A DNA stretch of 64,000 nucleotides from Anderseniella sp963698275 (GTDB lineage: Bacteria; Pseudomonadota; Alphaproteobacteria; Rhizobiales; Aestuariivirgaceae), in contig CAVOQE010000006.1 of the NCBI GenBank assembly GCA_963698275.1, positions 620,001-684,000 of the forward strand. The letters are read 5' to 3'. Below are positions 34,875 to 44,319 of the stretch, piece after piece. Each line of letters begins with the position of its first letter. Within the stretch, counting starts at the first letter, position 1. A program made the position numbers and the translations under genes. The notes under the pieces are model-generated. The model was not told the DNA's origin, did no database searches, and worked only from the letters and a program-made list of their open reading frames with translations.

Positions 34875-36551
34875 TCACTTATCCAGAATTGCCGGCAGGT
34901 TCAGCCCGTGCTCGCGGGCACACTCGATTGCCGTTTCATAGCCTGCATCGGCATGGCGCATGACGCCAGTGGCCGGATCATTCCACAATACGCGGCCAAT
35001 GCGCCTTGCCGCATCATCAGACCCGTCACAGCAGATCACCATGCCGGAATGCTGCGAATAGCCCATGCCGACTCCACCGCCGTGATGCAGCGACACCCAG
35101 GTCGCACCCGATGCGCAATTGAGCAGGGCATTGAGCAGTGGCCAGTCGGAGACCGCGTCAGAGCCATCCTTCATGGCTTCTGTTTCGCGGTTGGGCGATG
35201 CGACCGACCCTGAATCCAGATGATCCCGCCCAATGACCACCGGCGCCTTCAGCTCGCCCGATTTGACCATTTCGTTGAATGCCAGCCCCAACCGGTGACG
35301 CTGTCCCAGCCCGACCCAGCAGATGCGGGCAGGCAGGCCCTGGAACGCGATGCGCTCGCGCGCCATGTCGAGCCAGTTGTGCAGGTGCTGATCATCCGGG
35401 ATCAGTTCCTTGACCTTGGCATCGGTCTTGTAAATGTCTTCCGGATCGCCGGACAGCGCGCACCATCTGAACGGGCCAATGCCTTTGCAGAACAAGGGCC
35501 TTATGTAGGCAGGTACGAAACCGGGAAAGGCGAAGGCGTCTTCCAGGCCCTCATCCTTGGCGACCTGGCGGATATTGTTGCCGTAATCAAGCGTCGGTAC
35601 ACCGGCGTTCCAGAAGTCCACCATGGCCGCGACGTGCACTTTCATGGACGCGCGCGCCGCTTTCTCAACCGAATCCGGATCACTTTCGCGCTTGTCGCGC
35701 CACTGGGCCATGGTCCAGCCCTGCGGCAGGTAGCCGTTGATCGGGTCATGGGCGGATGTCTGGTCGGTCACGATATCGGGTTTCACACCGCGCGCCACCA
35801 GTTCGGGAAACACGTCGGCGGCATTACCGAGAAGACCGACAGATTTTGCCTCTCCGGCCTTTGTCCAGCGCTCGATCATGTCGAGTGCCTCGTCCAGTGT
35901 CTGCGCCTTTTCATCGACATACCTGGTGCGCTGGCGGAAATCGATGCGGGTCTCGTCACACTCCACCGCCAGGCAGCACGCGCCTGCCATGACAGCGGCC
36001 AGCGGCTGCGCGCCGCCCATGCCGCCGAGGCCGCCGGTCAGTATCCACTTGCCCGTCAGATCGCCGTCATAGTGCTGGCGTCCGGCTTCGGCAAACGTCT
36101 CATAGGTGCCCTGCACAATGCCCTGCGTGCCGATATAGATCCACGAGCCGGCCGTCATCTGGCCGTACATCATCAGGCCCTTGCGGTCGAGCTCGTTGAA
36201 GTGCTTCCAGTTGGCCCATTCCGGCACCAGGTTGGAATTGGCGATCAGAACCCGCGGTGCATCGGTGTGTGTCCTGAATACGCCTACCGGCTTGCCGGAC
36301 TGCACCAGCAGGGTTTCATCGTCTTCCAGGGTTTTCAGCGACGCGACAATGCGGTCGAAATCAGCCCATGTGCGCGCCGCCCGGCCAATACCGCCATAGA
36401 CCACCAGTTCATGGGGATTTTCCGCCACGTCCGGGTGCAGATTGTTCATCAGCATCCGCATCGGGGCTTCGGTCATCCAGGATTTGGCGGTAATTTCGGT
36501 GCCGGTGGCGGGATACACATCACGCAGGTTGTGGCGCGGGTTGGTGGTCAT
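34875..36551 (-). CDS. hutU: Urocanate hydratase
   Basis: The 558-residue protein has the expected length and motifs: QSGKPVGVFRTHTDAPRVLI, TGGLGGMGGAQPLA, and SLHHGGGVGMGYSQHSGMVI near the C-terminus, with the NAD site between. It converts urocanate to imidazolonepropionate. ATG 36551 is chosen over the longer frame because GGAAGG lies upstream and the N-terminus RHNLRDVYPATGTEI is typical. It follows hutH with only a few bases between. Confidence 0.96.
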   Translation of the reverse strand: MTTNPRHNLRDVYPATGTEITAKSWMTEAPMRMLMNNLHPDVAENPHELVVYGGIGRAARTWADFDRIVASLKTLEDDETLLVQSGKPVGVFRTHTDAPRVLIANSNLVPEWANWKHFNELDRKGLMMYGQMTAGSWIYIGTQGIVQGTYETFAEAGRQHYDGDLTGKWILTGGLGGMGGAQPLAAVMAGACCLAVECDETRIDFRQRTRYVDEKAQTLDEALDMIERWTKAGEAKSVGLLGNAADVFPELVARGVKPDIVTDQTSAHDPINGYLPQGWTMAQWRDKRESDPDSVEKAARASMKVHVAAMVDFWNAGVPTLDYGNNIRQVAKDEGLEDAFAFPGFVPAYIRPLFCKGIGPFRWCALSGDPEDIYKTDAKVKELIPDDQHLHNWLDMARERIAFQGLPARICWVGLGQRHRLGLAFNEMVKSGELKAPVVIGRDHLDSGSVASPNRETEAMKDGSDAVSDWPLLNALLNCASGATWVSLHHGGGVGMGYSQHSGMVICCDGSDDAARRIGRVLWNDPATGVMRHADAGYETAIECAREHGLNLPAILDK

Positions 36552-36555
36552 GGCG

Positions 36556-38097
36556 TCAATCCTTCCAGTCAATCAGTTGTTCGCTGCCGGCAGCACGTGA
36601 AATGTCGCCGCCGGTCACCAGGCCGGCCGCCAGTTTCAGTTCAGGCGCCATGAAACGGTCATTGCCCAGTGACGGCACATCCTGGCGCAATCGTCCCAGC
36701 ACGGCCTGCAGCTTGGAACTGGTCTGCAACGGCGCCCGGCATTCCACGCCTTGCGCCGCACACAGCAGTTCTACCCCGATAATGTTCGACAGGTTGGCGT
36801 TCATCTGCATCAGGCGGCGCGCGCCGTGGGCTGCCATGGACACGTGATCTTCCTGGTTGGCGCTGGTGGGGGTGGAGTCGGTGGAACACGGGTTGGCGAG
36901 ATGCTTGTTCTCGCTCATCAGGGCAGCTGTGGTGACCTCGGCAATCATGTAGCCGGAATTCAGCCCGGGATCAGGGGTCAGGAACGGCGGCAGGTCGAAG
37001 CTCAGGGTCGGGTCGACCATAACGGCCGTGCGGCGTTGCGAGATGGAACCGATTTCGGCAATGGCCAGCGCCATCTGGTCGGCTGCAAAGGCGACCGGCT
37101 CTGCATGAAAATTGCCGCCGGACACAATCAGGCCGGCGTCTGCCAGCACCAGCGGATTGTCGGTGACCGCATTGGCCTCGATTTCCAGTGTGCGGCCGGC
37201 CTGGCGCAACAGGTCCAGGGCAGCGCCGGTCACCTGTGGCTGGCAGCGAATACAGTAGGGATCCTGCACGCGGGTATCGCCGTCACGATGGCTTTCGCGT
37301 ATTTCCGAGCCCTGCATCAGGTCCCGTATGGCGGCTGCCACGTCAATCTGGCCGCGATGGCCGCGCAGCGCGTGGATTTCCGGCTGCAACGGTGCGGTTG
37401 AGCCCATGACGGCGTCGGTGCTGAGCGCCGAAGCCACAATGGCGGCTTCAGCATTGCGTTGGGCGTCGAAATACCCGGCCAGCGCAAAGGCGGTTGAAAA
37501 CTGGGTGCCGTTTATCAACGCCAGACCTTCCTTGGCGCCCAGCACGATCGGTTTGAGACCGGCTTTGCTGAGGGCTTCGGCGGCAGGCAGTGTTGCGCCA
37601 TCCAGTTCGGCGTGGCCCTCGCCCAGCATCGCTGCCGCCATATGGGCCAGCGGCGCCAGGTCGCCGGAGGCGCCGACCGAGCCTTGCGCCGGGACAACCG
37701 GGGTAACGCCTTTGGCCAGCATGTCCTGTATCTGTTCGATCACCAGCCAGCGCACACCGGAGGCGCCACGGCCCAGCGACAACAGTTTCAAGGCCATCAT
37801 CAGGCGGGCAATTGCGGTCGGGATCGGGTCTCCAACGCCGGAGCAGTGCGACAAGATCAGATTGCGCTGCAGGGTTTCGGTATCCTGCGGTTTGATTTTC
37901 ACCGATGCCAGCTTGCCGAAGCCGGTATTGACGCCATACACCGCCTCTGTGCCCTGCGCGGCGCGGGCGACTTGGTCGGCAGCAGCATCCACACCGGCGC
38001 GGGCGCTGTCGTCCAGCACTGCCGATGCACCTGACCGATACAGTTGCTGCAACTGCTCGAGGTTAGTGTTTCCCGGCTGCAAGGTGAGGCTGGTCAT
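36556..38097 (-). CDS. hutH: Histidine ammonia-lyase
   Basis: The 513-residue protein has the MIO-forming Ala-Ser-Gly at residues 143-145 in GSVGASGDLAPLAH and the N-terminal YGVNTGFGKLA with the catalytic Tyr. It removes ammonia from histidine to give urocanate. ATG 38097 overlaps the hutI stop as ATGA. The longer frame adds an unlikely leader and is not used. Confidence 0.96.
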   Translation of the reverse strand: MTSLTLQPGNTNLEQLQQLYRSGASAVLDDSARAGVDAAADQVARAAQGTEAVYGVNTGFGKLASVKIKPQDTETLQRNLILSHCSGVGDPIPTAIARLMMALKLLSLGRGASGVRWLVIEQIQDMLAKGVTPVVPAQGSVGASGDLAPLAHMAAAMLGEGHAELDGATLPAAEALSKAGLKPIVLGAKEGLALINGTQFSTAFALAGYFDAQRNAEAAIVASALSTDAVMGSTAPLQPEIHALRGHRGQIDVAAAIRDLMQGSEIRESHRDGDTRVQDPYCIRCQPQVTGAALDLLRQAGRTLEIEANAVTDNPLVLADAGLIVSGGNFHAEPVAFAADQMALAIAEIGSISQRRTAVMVDPTLSFDLPPFLTPDPGLNSGYMIAEVTTAALMSENKHLANPCSTDSTPTSANQEDHVSMAAHGARRLMQMNANLSNIIGVELLCAAQGVECRAPLQTSSKLQAVLGRLRQDVPSLGNDRFMAPELKLAAGLVTGGDISRAAGSEQLIDWKD

Positions 38098-39317
38098 TGT
38101 GCAGTCCCTGCAAAAATCCGGCTGTGCAACGGGTTGAAACCAATGCGGTAGGCAAGTTCCGCGGGATGTCCGACATTCCACACGGCCAGGTCAGCCCGTT
38201 TGCCTGCTTCTATAGTGCCGGTGTCATCCAGGCCGAGTGCCGTGGCTGCATTACGCGTCGCGCCTGCCAGCGTTTCTTCCGGGGTCATGCGGAACAGGGT
38301 GCAGGCCATGTTCATGGTCAGCAAAAGCGATGCCAGGGGCGACGATCCGGGATTGCAGTCGGTTGCAACCGCCATCGGCACCTTGTGCTTTCGAAGCAAC
38401 CCGATCGGCGGTGCCTGGGTTTCGCGCAACGTGTAGAAGGCGCCGGGCAGGATCACGGCCACCGTGCCGGCTTCAGCCATGGCTTCTACGCCGTCCTCAT
38501 CGAGATACTCGAGGTGGTCGGCCGATAGCGCGCCATGGCTGGCTGCCAGTTTTGCGCCACCGAGATTGGACAATTGCTCGGCATGAAGCTTTATGGGCAG
38601 GCCTAATTCACCAGCTTTTTCAAACACTCGCTCTATTTGTGCAGACATAAAAGCAATACTTTCACAGAACCCGTCAACGGCATCTACAAGGCCTTCGGCA
38701 TGGGCTTTTTCCAGCGCCGGGATGCACACATCGTCAATATAGGCATCGGCCCTGTCTTTATACTCTGGGGGCACCGCATGGGCACCGAGGAACGAGGTTT
38801 TTACCCGCACACGACGCTGCTGCCCTATTGCCCGCGCCACGCGCAGCATGGTCAGTTCGGTGTCGGTGTCCAGCCCGTATCCGGACTTGATCTCGATTAC
38901 CGAGACGCCCTCAGACAACATCGCATCCACCCGGGGTAGTGCGGAATTCAGCAATTCCTGCTCACTGGCGCTTCGGGTCGCGGAGACCGTGGAGACAATG
39001 CCGCCGCCGGCGCGGGCAACTTCTTCATAGCTTGCACCCTGCAAGCGCATTTCGAATTCGCGGGCCCGGTTGCCGCCAAACACGACGTGAGTGTGGCAGT
39101 CGATCAAAGCGGGCGTCACCAGGCGTCCTGCAAGGTCTTCCTGCTGCCAGTTCACATATTGCGACGGGAGACTATCGCGGCTGCCACACCAGGTGATCCG
39201 CTCAGCATCCATGGCAATTACCGCACCTTCAACAAGGCCATAAGCGTCGCCTGCGGCCACCATGCTTGCCAGATTCAGATTTGTCAGCAGTTTTCGGGAA
39301 GATGACACGCCGGGCAC
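38094..39317 (-). CDS. hutI: Imidazolonepropionase
   Basis: The 407-residue amidohydrolase has the metal-binding LIDCHTHVVFGG, KLHAEQLSNLGGAKLAASHG and AVATDCNPGSSP. It hydrolyses imidazolonepropionate to N-formimidoylglutamate. It is the first gene of the minus-strand arm hutI-hutH-hutU-TRAP, divergent from hutF-hutC, with the operator palindrome between the arms. Confidence 0.95.
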   Translation of the reverse strand: MPGVSSSRKLLTNLNLASMVAAGDAYGLVEGAVIAMDAERITWCGSRDSLPSQYVNWQQEDLAGRLVTPALIDCHTHVVFGGNRAREFEMRLQGASYEEVARAGGGIVSTVSATRSASEQELLNSALPRVDAMLSEGVSVIEIKSGYGLDTDTELTMLRVARAIGQQRRVRVKTSFLGAHAVPPEYKDRADAYIDDVCIPALEKAHAEGLVDAVDGFCESIAFMSAQIERVFEKAGELGLPIKLHAEQLSNLGGAKLAASHGALSADHLEYLDEDGVEAMAEAGTVAVILPGAFYTLRETQAPPIGLLRKHKVPMAVATDCNPGSSPLASLLLTMNMACTLFRMTPEETLAGATRNAATALGLDDTGTIEAGKRADLAVWNVGHPAELAYRIGFNPLHSRIFAGTAQ

Positions 39318-39340
39318 CCTTGAATGTTTCCGTGTTCGTG

Positions 39341-39362
39341 ATATTATGTGCAGACATAATAT
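39341..39362. promoter_or_regulatory. Operator-like palindrome between hutI and hutF
   Basis: ATATTATGT (39341-39349) and ACATAATAT (39354-39362) are exact reverse complements around GCAG. It lies in the 66-base divergent spacer, 24 bases before hutI, and is the only strong dyad there. The GntR-type HutC encoded by the plus-strand arm is the obvious candidate to bind it and control both arms. Confidence 0.75.
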
Positions 39363-39383
39363 GAGTCAATGCCGGAAACTTTT

Positions 39384-40751
39384 ATGATGCAGCAAATCTG
39401 GGCTGAAACCGCACTCACCGCCGACGGATGGCAAAACCACGTGCTGGTAACGGTAGACAATACCGGGACCATCGCATCGGTAAAGGCAGACACCGGTCCG
39501 GCAGGCCATCGCACCGGCATATTGCTGCCGGCACCGGTGAACCTGCATTCACATGCCTTCCAGCGCGCCATGGCCGGCCTGACCGAAGCACGCGGGCGCG
39601 ACCCGTCAGACAGTTTCTGGACCTGGCGGCAGCTGATGTACCGGTTTCTGGACCAACTGACCCCGGAGCACATCGAGGCCATCACGGCATTTGTGCAGAT
39701 GGAAATGCTCGAGGCGGGATATGCGGCGGTGGCGGAATTCCACTATTTGCACCACCAGCCCGACGGCACGCCTTATGATAATGTCGCCGAGCTTTCCGCC
39801 AGAGTCTGCGCTGCCGCATCGGATACAGGCATAGGGCTGACATTGCTGCCGGTATTGTATGAACACGGCGGCTGTGACGGGCGCGCCCTGGGAGCCGGTC
39901 AGCAACGCTTTGGCAATACCCCGGACAAATACGCAAGCCTCCACCGGGCCGCAGCCAGGGCGGCAGAGGCACTGCCTGACGACACGATTGTCGGCGTGGC
40001 GCCGCATTCCTTGCGTGCGGTCAGCCGCGACGGGCTGAAATTCGCCAACTGGCTGGCAACAAACTCACCCATCCATATGCACCTTGCTGAACAGGTGGCC
40101 GAGGTTGAGGAAGTCGAGGCGGCCTGGGGCAAGCGCCCGGTCGACTGGCTGTTATCCAACCACAAGGTTGATGAACGCTGGTGCCTGATCCACTGTACCC
40201 AGATGACGCCGGACGAGACCGCCGGGCTGGCAGCGACCGGGGCGGTTGCGGGCCTTTGCCCGATCACCGAATCCAGCCTTGGAGACGGCATTTTCGACGG
40301 TGTGCGCTATGTCGATGCCGGCGGGCGCTTCGGTGTCGGTTCGGATTCCAACATTCGTATTTCGCTGGCCGAGGAACTGCGCACGCTGGAATATTCGCAA
40401 CGCCTGCGCGACAAGGGCCGCGCCATGCTGGCGACACCAGACAAATCCACCGGCCGGGTGCTGTTTGACGGGGCCTGCGCCGGCGGCGCCCAGGCGGCAG
40501 GGCGCAATTCAGGATCAATCGAACCGGGCTGGTTGGCAGACCTCGTGTCGCTTGATGCCGGCAACCCCAATCTTGCCGGGCGTTCAGGCGATACCCTGCT
40601 CGACAGCTTCATCTTTGCTGGCGGCAACGATCTTGTGTCTGATGTGTGGGCAGCGGGTCGACACTGTGTACATGAAGGCAATCACATGGCTCGCGGACAC
40701 ATAATACAACGCTATTTGGATACAATAAAGAGCTTGAGCAATTCATTGTGA
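39384..40751 (+). CDS. hutF: Formimidoylglutamate deiminase
   Basis: The 455-residue amidohydrolase has PAPVNLHSHAFQRAMAG, HMHLAEQVAEVEE, and GVGSDSNIRISLAEELRTLE, the HutF signatures. It converts N-formimidoylglutamate to N-formylglutamate. ATG 39384 is chosen because CGGAAAC lies upstream and the N-terminus then fits the family; ATG 39369 lies only 7 bases from the operator. No hutG deformylase, needed for the next step, is present in the window. Confidence 0.93.
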   Translation: MMQQIWAETALTADGWQNHVLVTVDNTGTIASVKADTGPAGHRTGILLPAPVNLHSHAFQRAMAGLTEARGRDPSDSFWTWRQLMYRFLDQLTPEHIEAITAFVQMEMLEAGYAAVAEFHYLHHQPDGTPYDNVAELSARVCAAASDTGIGLTLLPVLYEHGGCDGRALGAGQQRFGNTPDKYASLHRAAARAAEALPDDTIVGVAPHSLRAVSRDGLKFANWLATNSPIHMHLAEQVAEVEEVEAAWGKRPVDWLLSNHKVDERWCLIHCTQMTPDETAGLAATGAVAGLCPITESSLGDGIFDGVRYVDAGGRFGVGSDSNIRISLAEELRTLEYSQRLRDKGRAMLATPDKSTGRVLFDGACAGGAQAAGRNSGSIEPGWLADLVSLDAGNPNLAGRSGDTLLDSFIFAGGNDLVSDVWAAGRHCVHEGNHMARGHIIQRYLDTIKSLSNSL

Positions 40752-41449
40752 CGGTATTGGATACAAATTCATGGCAGGGCATCAAGTCGGAAGTCATGCG
40801 CCGAATCAATACCCGGCGCTGGCAGCCGGGTGATCTGATCCCCGGCGAGGTTGAACTCGCCGAGGAATTCGGGTGTGCCCGCGCTACGGTCAACCGGGCC
40901 CTGCGGGAACTGGCAGAGACCGGATTGCTGGACCGCAAGCGCAAGGCAGGCACGCGGGTGGCCCTCAACCCGGTGCGCAAGGCGACGGTTGAAATTCCGG
41001 TTATCCGCAAGGACGTCGAGGCGCGCGGCAAGATTTACAGCTTCGACGTGCTGGACCGCAAGGACCTGGCCCCCTCAGCGATACTGCAGCAGCAATACGG
41101 CCTGGCAGCCTCTACACCCCTGCTTGGATTATGGACACTGCACCGGGCCGATGGTGCGCCCTTTGCCTATGAAGAGCGCTGGATCAATCTGGCGGTTGTG
41201 CCGGACATCATCGACGCTGATCTTGAAACGCTCAGCGCCAACGAATGGCTGGTGCGTAACATGCCCCTTTCACGCGGTGAATTTACCTTCTCTGCCGGCA
41301 ATGCAACCGCAGCCGAAAGCCGCCTGCTCAACTGTCTGCAAGATGCTGCCCTGTTCATCGTCAATCGCAGCACCTGGGTGGTTGATGACGCAATAACCGC
41401 CGTGCGCCTGGTGTATGCGCCGGGGTTTTCAATGAAAACAGTTGTTTAA
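40748..41449 (+). CDS. hutC: Histidine utilisation repressor (GntR family)
   Basis: The 233-residue protein has an N-terminal winged HTH (GDLIPGEVELAEEFG, ARATVNRALRELAETGLL) and a C-terminal UTRA ligand domain, typical of HutC, which responds to urocanate. The GTG start overlaps the hutF stop as GTGA. Divergent control with the 39341 palindrome is inferred from position. Confidence 0.93.
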   Translation: MTVLDTNSWQGIKSEVMRRINTRRWQPGDLIPGEVELAEEFGCARATVNRALRELAETGLLDRKRKAGTRVALNPVRKATVEIPVIRKDVEARGKIYSFDVLDRKDLAPSAILQQQYGLAASTPLLGLWTLHRADGAPFAYEERWINLAVVPDIIDADLETLSANEWLVRNMPLSRGEFTFSAGNATAAESRLLNCLQDAALFIVNRSTWVVDDAITAVRLVYAPGFSMKTVV

Positions 41450-42375
41450 CTCACATTCTGCTTCACCAGGTCAGCGTAAAGCGCGCGTAGCTGCCGGGTT
41501 ACCGGTCCGGCACCGTCATGCTCGCCGATTTTTACCCCGTCCAGCGAGGCAACCGGGGTCTGGGCCCCGAATGTGCCGGTCAGAAACGCCTCATCGGCGG
41601 AATAGGTGTCGAACAGCGAGTAGTTGCGCTCAAACACCGGGATATCATTGGCACGGCACAGATTGATGATGTTCTGGCGGGTCACGCCGTTCATGCAGTA
41701 ATCCCCGGTGGACGTCCACACCTGACCTTTACGGACAATGAAGAAGTTGCAGGCATTGGTGGTGTTCACGAAGCCATGCGGATCCAGCATCAGGGCTTCG
41801 TCTGCGCCCATGCGTTCGGCCTGCAGGCAGGCCAGCACGCAGTTCAGCTTGGAGTGGGAATTGTACTTGGCGTCCTGGGCCATCGGAGTACCGCGCACCT
41901 GCGGCACGGTGACAAGCGTCAGGCCATGGGCCTGGACTTCCTGCTTTGGTTTCGAGTGCTCGATGATGATGACCATGGTCGGGCCGGAACGCGACAATCT
42001 GGGGTGCTGAAACGGCTTGTCCTTGATGCCGCGCGTCACCATCAGGCGGCAGTGGGCATCAGTGACCATGTTGTTGGCCGCAGCCGTGCGCGTCAGGGCA
42101 TCCAGCACACCTGCCCGGTCCATGCCGACATCAATGCCGACCGCCTTGCAACTGCCGAACAGCCGGTCCATGTGCTCGTCAAAAAAAGCCCATTTCCCGT
42201 CATAGAGCCGCATGCCTTCCCACATGCCGTCGCCCAGCATGAAGCCTGAATCATAGACCGACACCTTTGCATCATCGCGATGCACGATGTCGCCGTTCAC
42301 CCAGATCTTGATGTCCCTGTTACGGACATCTTCTTCCGTCTCATGGCTGTGGTGACTGGATGGCGTATCATTCAT
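41446..42375 (-). CDS. Class IV aminotransferase (branched-chain / D-amino-acid type)
   Basis: The 309-residue fold IV PLP enzyme has KIWVNGDIVHRDDAKVSVYD and GFMLGDGMWEGMRLYDG. NSHSKLNCVLACLQAERMGA probably carries the PLP region, and TRQNIINLCRANDIPVFERN follows. Branched-chain aminotransferase is the best general label; D-amino acid transaminase and aminodeoxychorismate lyase share the fold. ATG 42375 has AGGA upstream. Its 3' end overlaps hutC by 4 bases, tail to tail. Confidence 0.85.
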   Translation of the reverse strand: MNDTPSSHHSHETEEDVRNRDIKIWVNGDIVHRDDAKVSVYDSGFMLGDGMWEGMRLYDGKWAFFDEHMDRLFGSCKAVGIDVGMDRAGVLDALTRTAAANNMVTDAHCRLMVTRGIKDKPFQHPRLSRSGPTMVIIIEHSKPKQEVQAHGLTLVTVPQVRGTPMAQDAKYNSHSKLNCVLACLQAERMGADEALMLDPHGFVNTTNACNFFIVRKGQVWTSTGDYCMNGVTRQNIINLCRANDIPVFERNYSLFDTYSADEAFLTGTFGAQTPVASLDGVKIGEHDGAGPVTRQLRALYADLVKQNVS

Positions 42376-42408
42376 GGTCTTGTTCCTGCTAGTTGAATGC
42401 GGCACACA

Positions 42409-42420
42409 CTAGGGTCAGGA
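42409..42420. repeat. 12-base match to the end of the 3787 MITE-like element
   Basis: CTAGGGTCAGGA here is identical to the first 12 bases of the 3787-4057 terminal repeat and then diverges. It lies between the aminotransferase start and the paaX start. It may be a remnant of an excised copy or coincidence. Confidence 0.3.
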
Positions 42421-42444
42421 AACAAGCACGGCAACAGGGATGAG

Positions 42445-43293
42445 ATGAGCAGCGCTGCCAGCGAACTTGAGCGCCATATTGCACGGCTGCACGGCAATGG
42501 CCGGTTGCGGGTGTGGTCGCTGATCATCACCTTCTTCGGTGATGCGGTGGCCTTGCGCGGTGGCCGGGTTGCATTGAGCACACTGCAGGATGCCATGGGC
42601 CTTTTGGACATTGAACCCGGTGCCGTCAGGACCGCCCTGTCCCGTCTGGCCGGCGAAGGCTGGGTGGAACGCGAGCGTGAAGGCCGACTGAGTTTCTACA
42701 AGCTGACGGATCAGGGCCGTGCCACGTTTGATGAACCGACGAAACGCATTTATGCCAGTGCGGGGCGCGACTGGGACGGCGAATGGACCGTGGCCATTGA
42801 GGCGCAAGACACTTCAACCCGCCTCAGCGAACACGGTTTCATCGCGCTTGGCGGCAAGGCATGGCTTCGGGTCGGCGGCAATGTGAGCGGCCTGCCGGAT
42901 GACCTGCTGGTGATTTCCGGCACGGGTTCCGACCTGCCGACACCGCTGTTGTCATTGTGGAAGCTTGACGATCACGTAGCCCACTACACGGACTTCATCA
43001 GCAACTGGCAGGCATTTGGCGCGCCGGAAAACCTGTCACCCGGTGATGCCATGGCAGCGCGTACCTTGCTGTTACACGACTGGCGGCGCATTGTATTGCG
43101 TGACCCGGCCTTGCCGGATGTTATGCTGCCGGCCGGCTGGATCGGCCACAAAGCCCGCAAATTGGCCGGGCAGACCTATCATGGCCTGCTGCGAGGCAGT
43201 GAAAACTGGTTGAATGACAATGGCTTACCGGCTCTGACCGACCCGGCAAGCCTGAAACAGCGATTTAACGTGTTACGAAATATTGCCAATTGA
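42445..43293 (+). CDS. paaX: PaaX-family transcriptional repressor
   Basis: The 282-residue protein has the N-terminal HTH of PaaX (RVWSLIITFFGDAVALRGG, EPGAVRTALSRLAGEGWVE) and the long C-terminal PaaX domain ending RLRHDWRRIVLRDP-like. Its known ligand is phenylacetyl-CoA. It lies 42 bases upstream of paaA in the same direction, an unusual co-directional layout that could allow autoregulation. Confidence 0.92.
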   Translation: MSSAASELERHIARLHGNGRLRVWSLIITFFGDAVALRGGRVALSTLQDAMGLLDIEPGAVRTALSRLAGEGWVEREREGRLSFYKLTDQGRATFDEPTKRIYASAGRDWDGEWTVAIEAQDTSTRLSEHGFIALGGKAWLRVGGNVSGLPDDLLVISGTGSDLPTPLLSLWKLDDHVAHYTDFISNWQAFGAPENLSPGDAMAARTLLLHDWRRIVLRDPALPDVMLPAGWIGHKARKLAGQTYHGLLRGSENWLNDNGLPALTDPASLKQRFNVLRNIAN

Positions 43294-43335
43294 ATAGTTT
43301 TTTGTTACACATACTACCCAATATGGAGGACGCTC

Positions 43336-44319
43336 ATGTATTCCCAGGGGTTGATCGGCGCTGACAGCCGCACAGAAGAAACGCAAGAGTTTCTCGACGC
43401 CTTTCAGGCGCGCATAGACGCTGAAGAAAAAATCGAACCCAATGACCCGATGCCGGAAGGTTATCGCCGCACGCTGGTGCGCCAGATCGGCCAGCATGCC
43501 CATTCCGAAATTGTCGGCATGCTGCCGGAAGGCAACTGGATCACCCGCGCCCCGACTCTGAAGCGCAAGATTGCGCTGATCGCCAAGGTGCAGGACGAAG
43601 GCGGGCACGGTCTTTATCTTTACTCAGCCGCTGAAACACTCGGGGTATCGCGCGAGCAGATGACCGAGGAACTGCTGTCGGGCAAGGCGAAGTATTCCTC
43701 CATATTCAACTATCCGACACCGACCTGGGCCGACATCGGCGCCATTGGCTGGCTTGTGGACGGCGCGGCCATCATGAACCAGATCCCGCTGTGCCGGTGT
43801 TCGTTCGGGCCTTATGCGCGTGCCATGATCCGGGTGTGCAAGGAAGAAAGTTTTCACCAGCGCCAGGGCTATGAAATCATGATGCAGCTGGCGCACGGGT
43901 CCAAGGCGCAAAAGGACATGGCGCAGGACGCGCTGAACCGCTGGTGGTGGCCATCTCTGATGATGTTTGGCCCGCATGACGCCGACAGCGAGCATGGCGA
44001 TCAGTCGATGGCGTGGAAGATCAAGCGCTTCAGCAATGACGCTTTGCGCCAGAAGTTCATCGACGCGACGGTACCGCAGGCAGAATTCATTGGCCTGACC
44101 ATGCCGGACCCGGACCTGAAATGGAACGAGGACAGCGGCTCCTATGACCACGGGCCCATTGACTGGGACGAATTCTGGCGCGTGGTCAAGGGCGGCGGAC
44201 GCATGAACCGCGACCGTATCACCGCCCGCAAGAAGGCCTGGGACGACGGTGCCTGGGTGCGTGAGGCAGCGCTTGCCCACGCTGAAAAACGAGCTAGCCG
44301 CAAGGTGGCAGCGGAATAA
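43336..44319 (+). CDS. paaA: 1,2-phenylacetyl-CoA epoxidase catalytic subunit PaaA
   Basis: The 327-residue di-iron protein has the ferritin-like ligand motifs in VQDEGGHGLYLYSAAE and CKEESFHQRQGYEIMM. It catalyses epoxidation of phenylacetyl-CoA as part of PaaABCE. Start ATG 43336 has GGAGG upstream. The DUF3291 gene starts on its last base (TAATG). Confidence 0.96.
   Translation: MYSQGLIGADSRTEETQEFLDAFQARIDAEEKIEPNDPMPEGYRRTLVRQIGQHAHSEIVGMLPEGNWITRAPTLKRKIALIAKVQDEGGHGLYLYSAAETLGVSREQMTEELLSGKAKYSSIFNYPTPTWADIGAIGWLVDGAAIMNQIPLCRCSFGPYARAMIRVCKEESFHQRQGYEIMMQLAHGSKAQKDMAQDALNRWWWPSLMMFGPHDADSEHGDQSMAWKIKRFSNDALRQKFIDATVPQAEFIGLTMPDPDLKWNEDSGSYDHGPIDWDEFWRVVKGGGRMNRDRITARKKAWDDGAWVREAALAHAEKRASRKVAAE

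Noticed and set aside
35220..36653. 477-codon plus-strand frame
   Set aside because: It mirrors hutU, which has full family motifs; the antisense translation has none.
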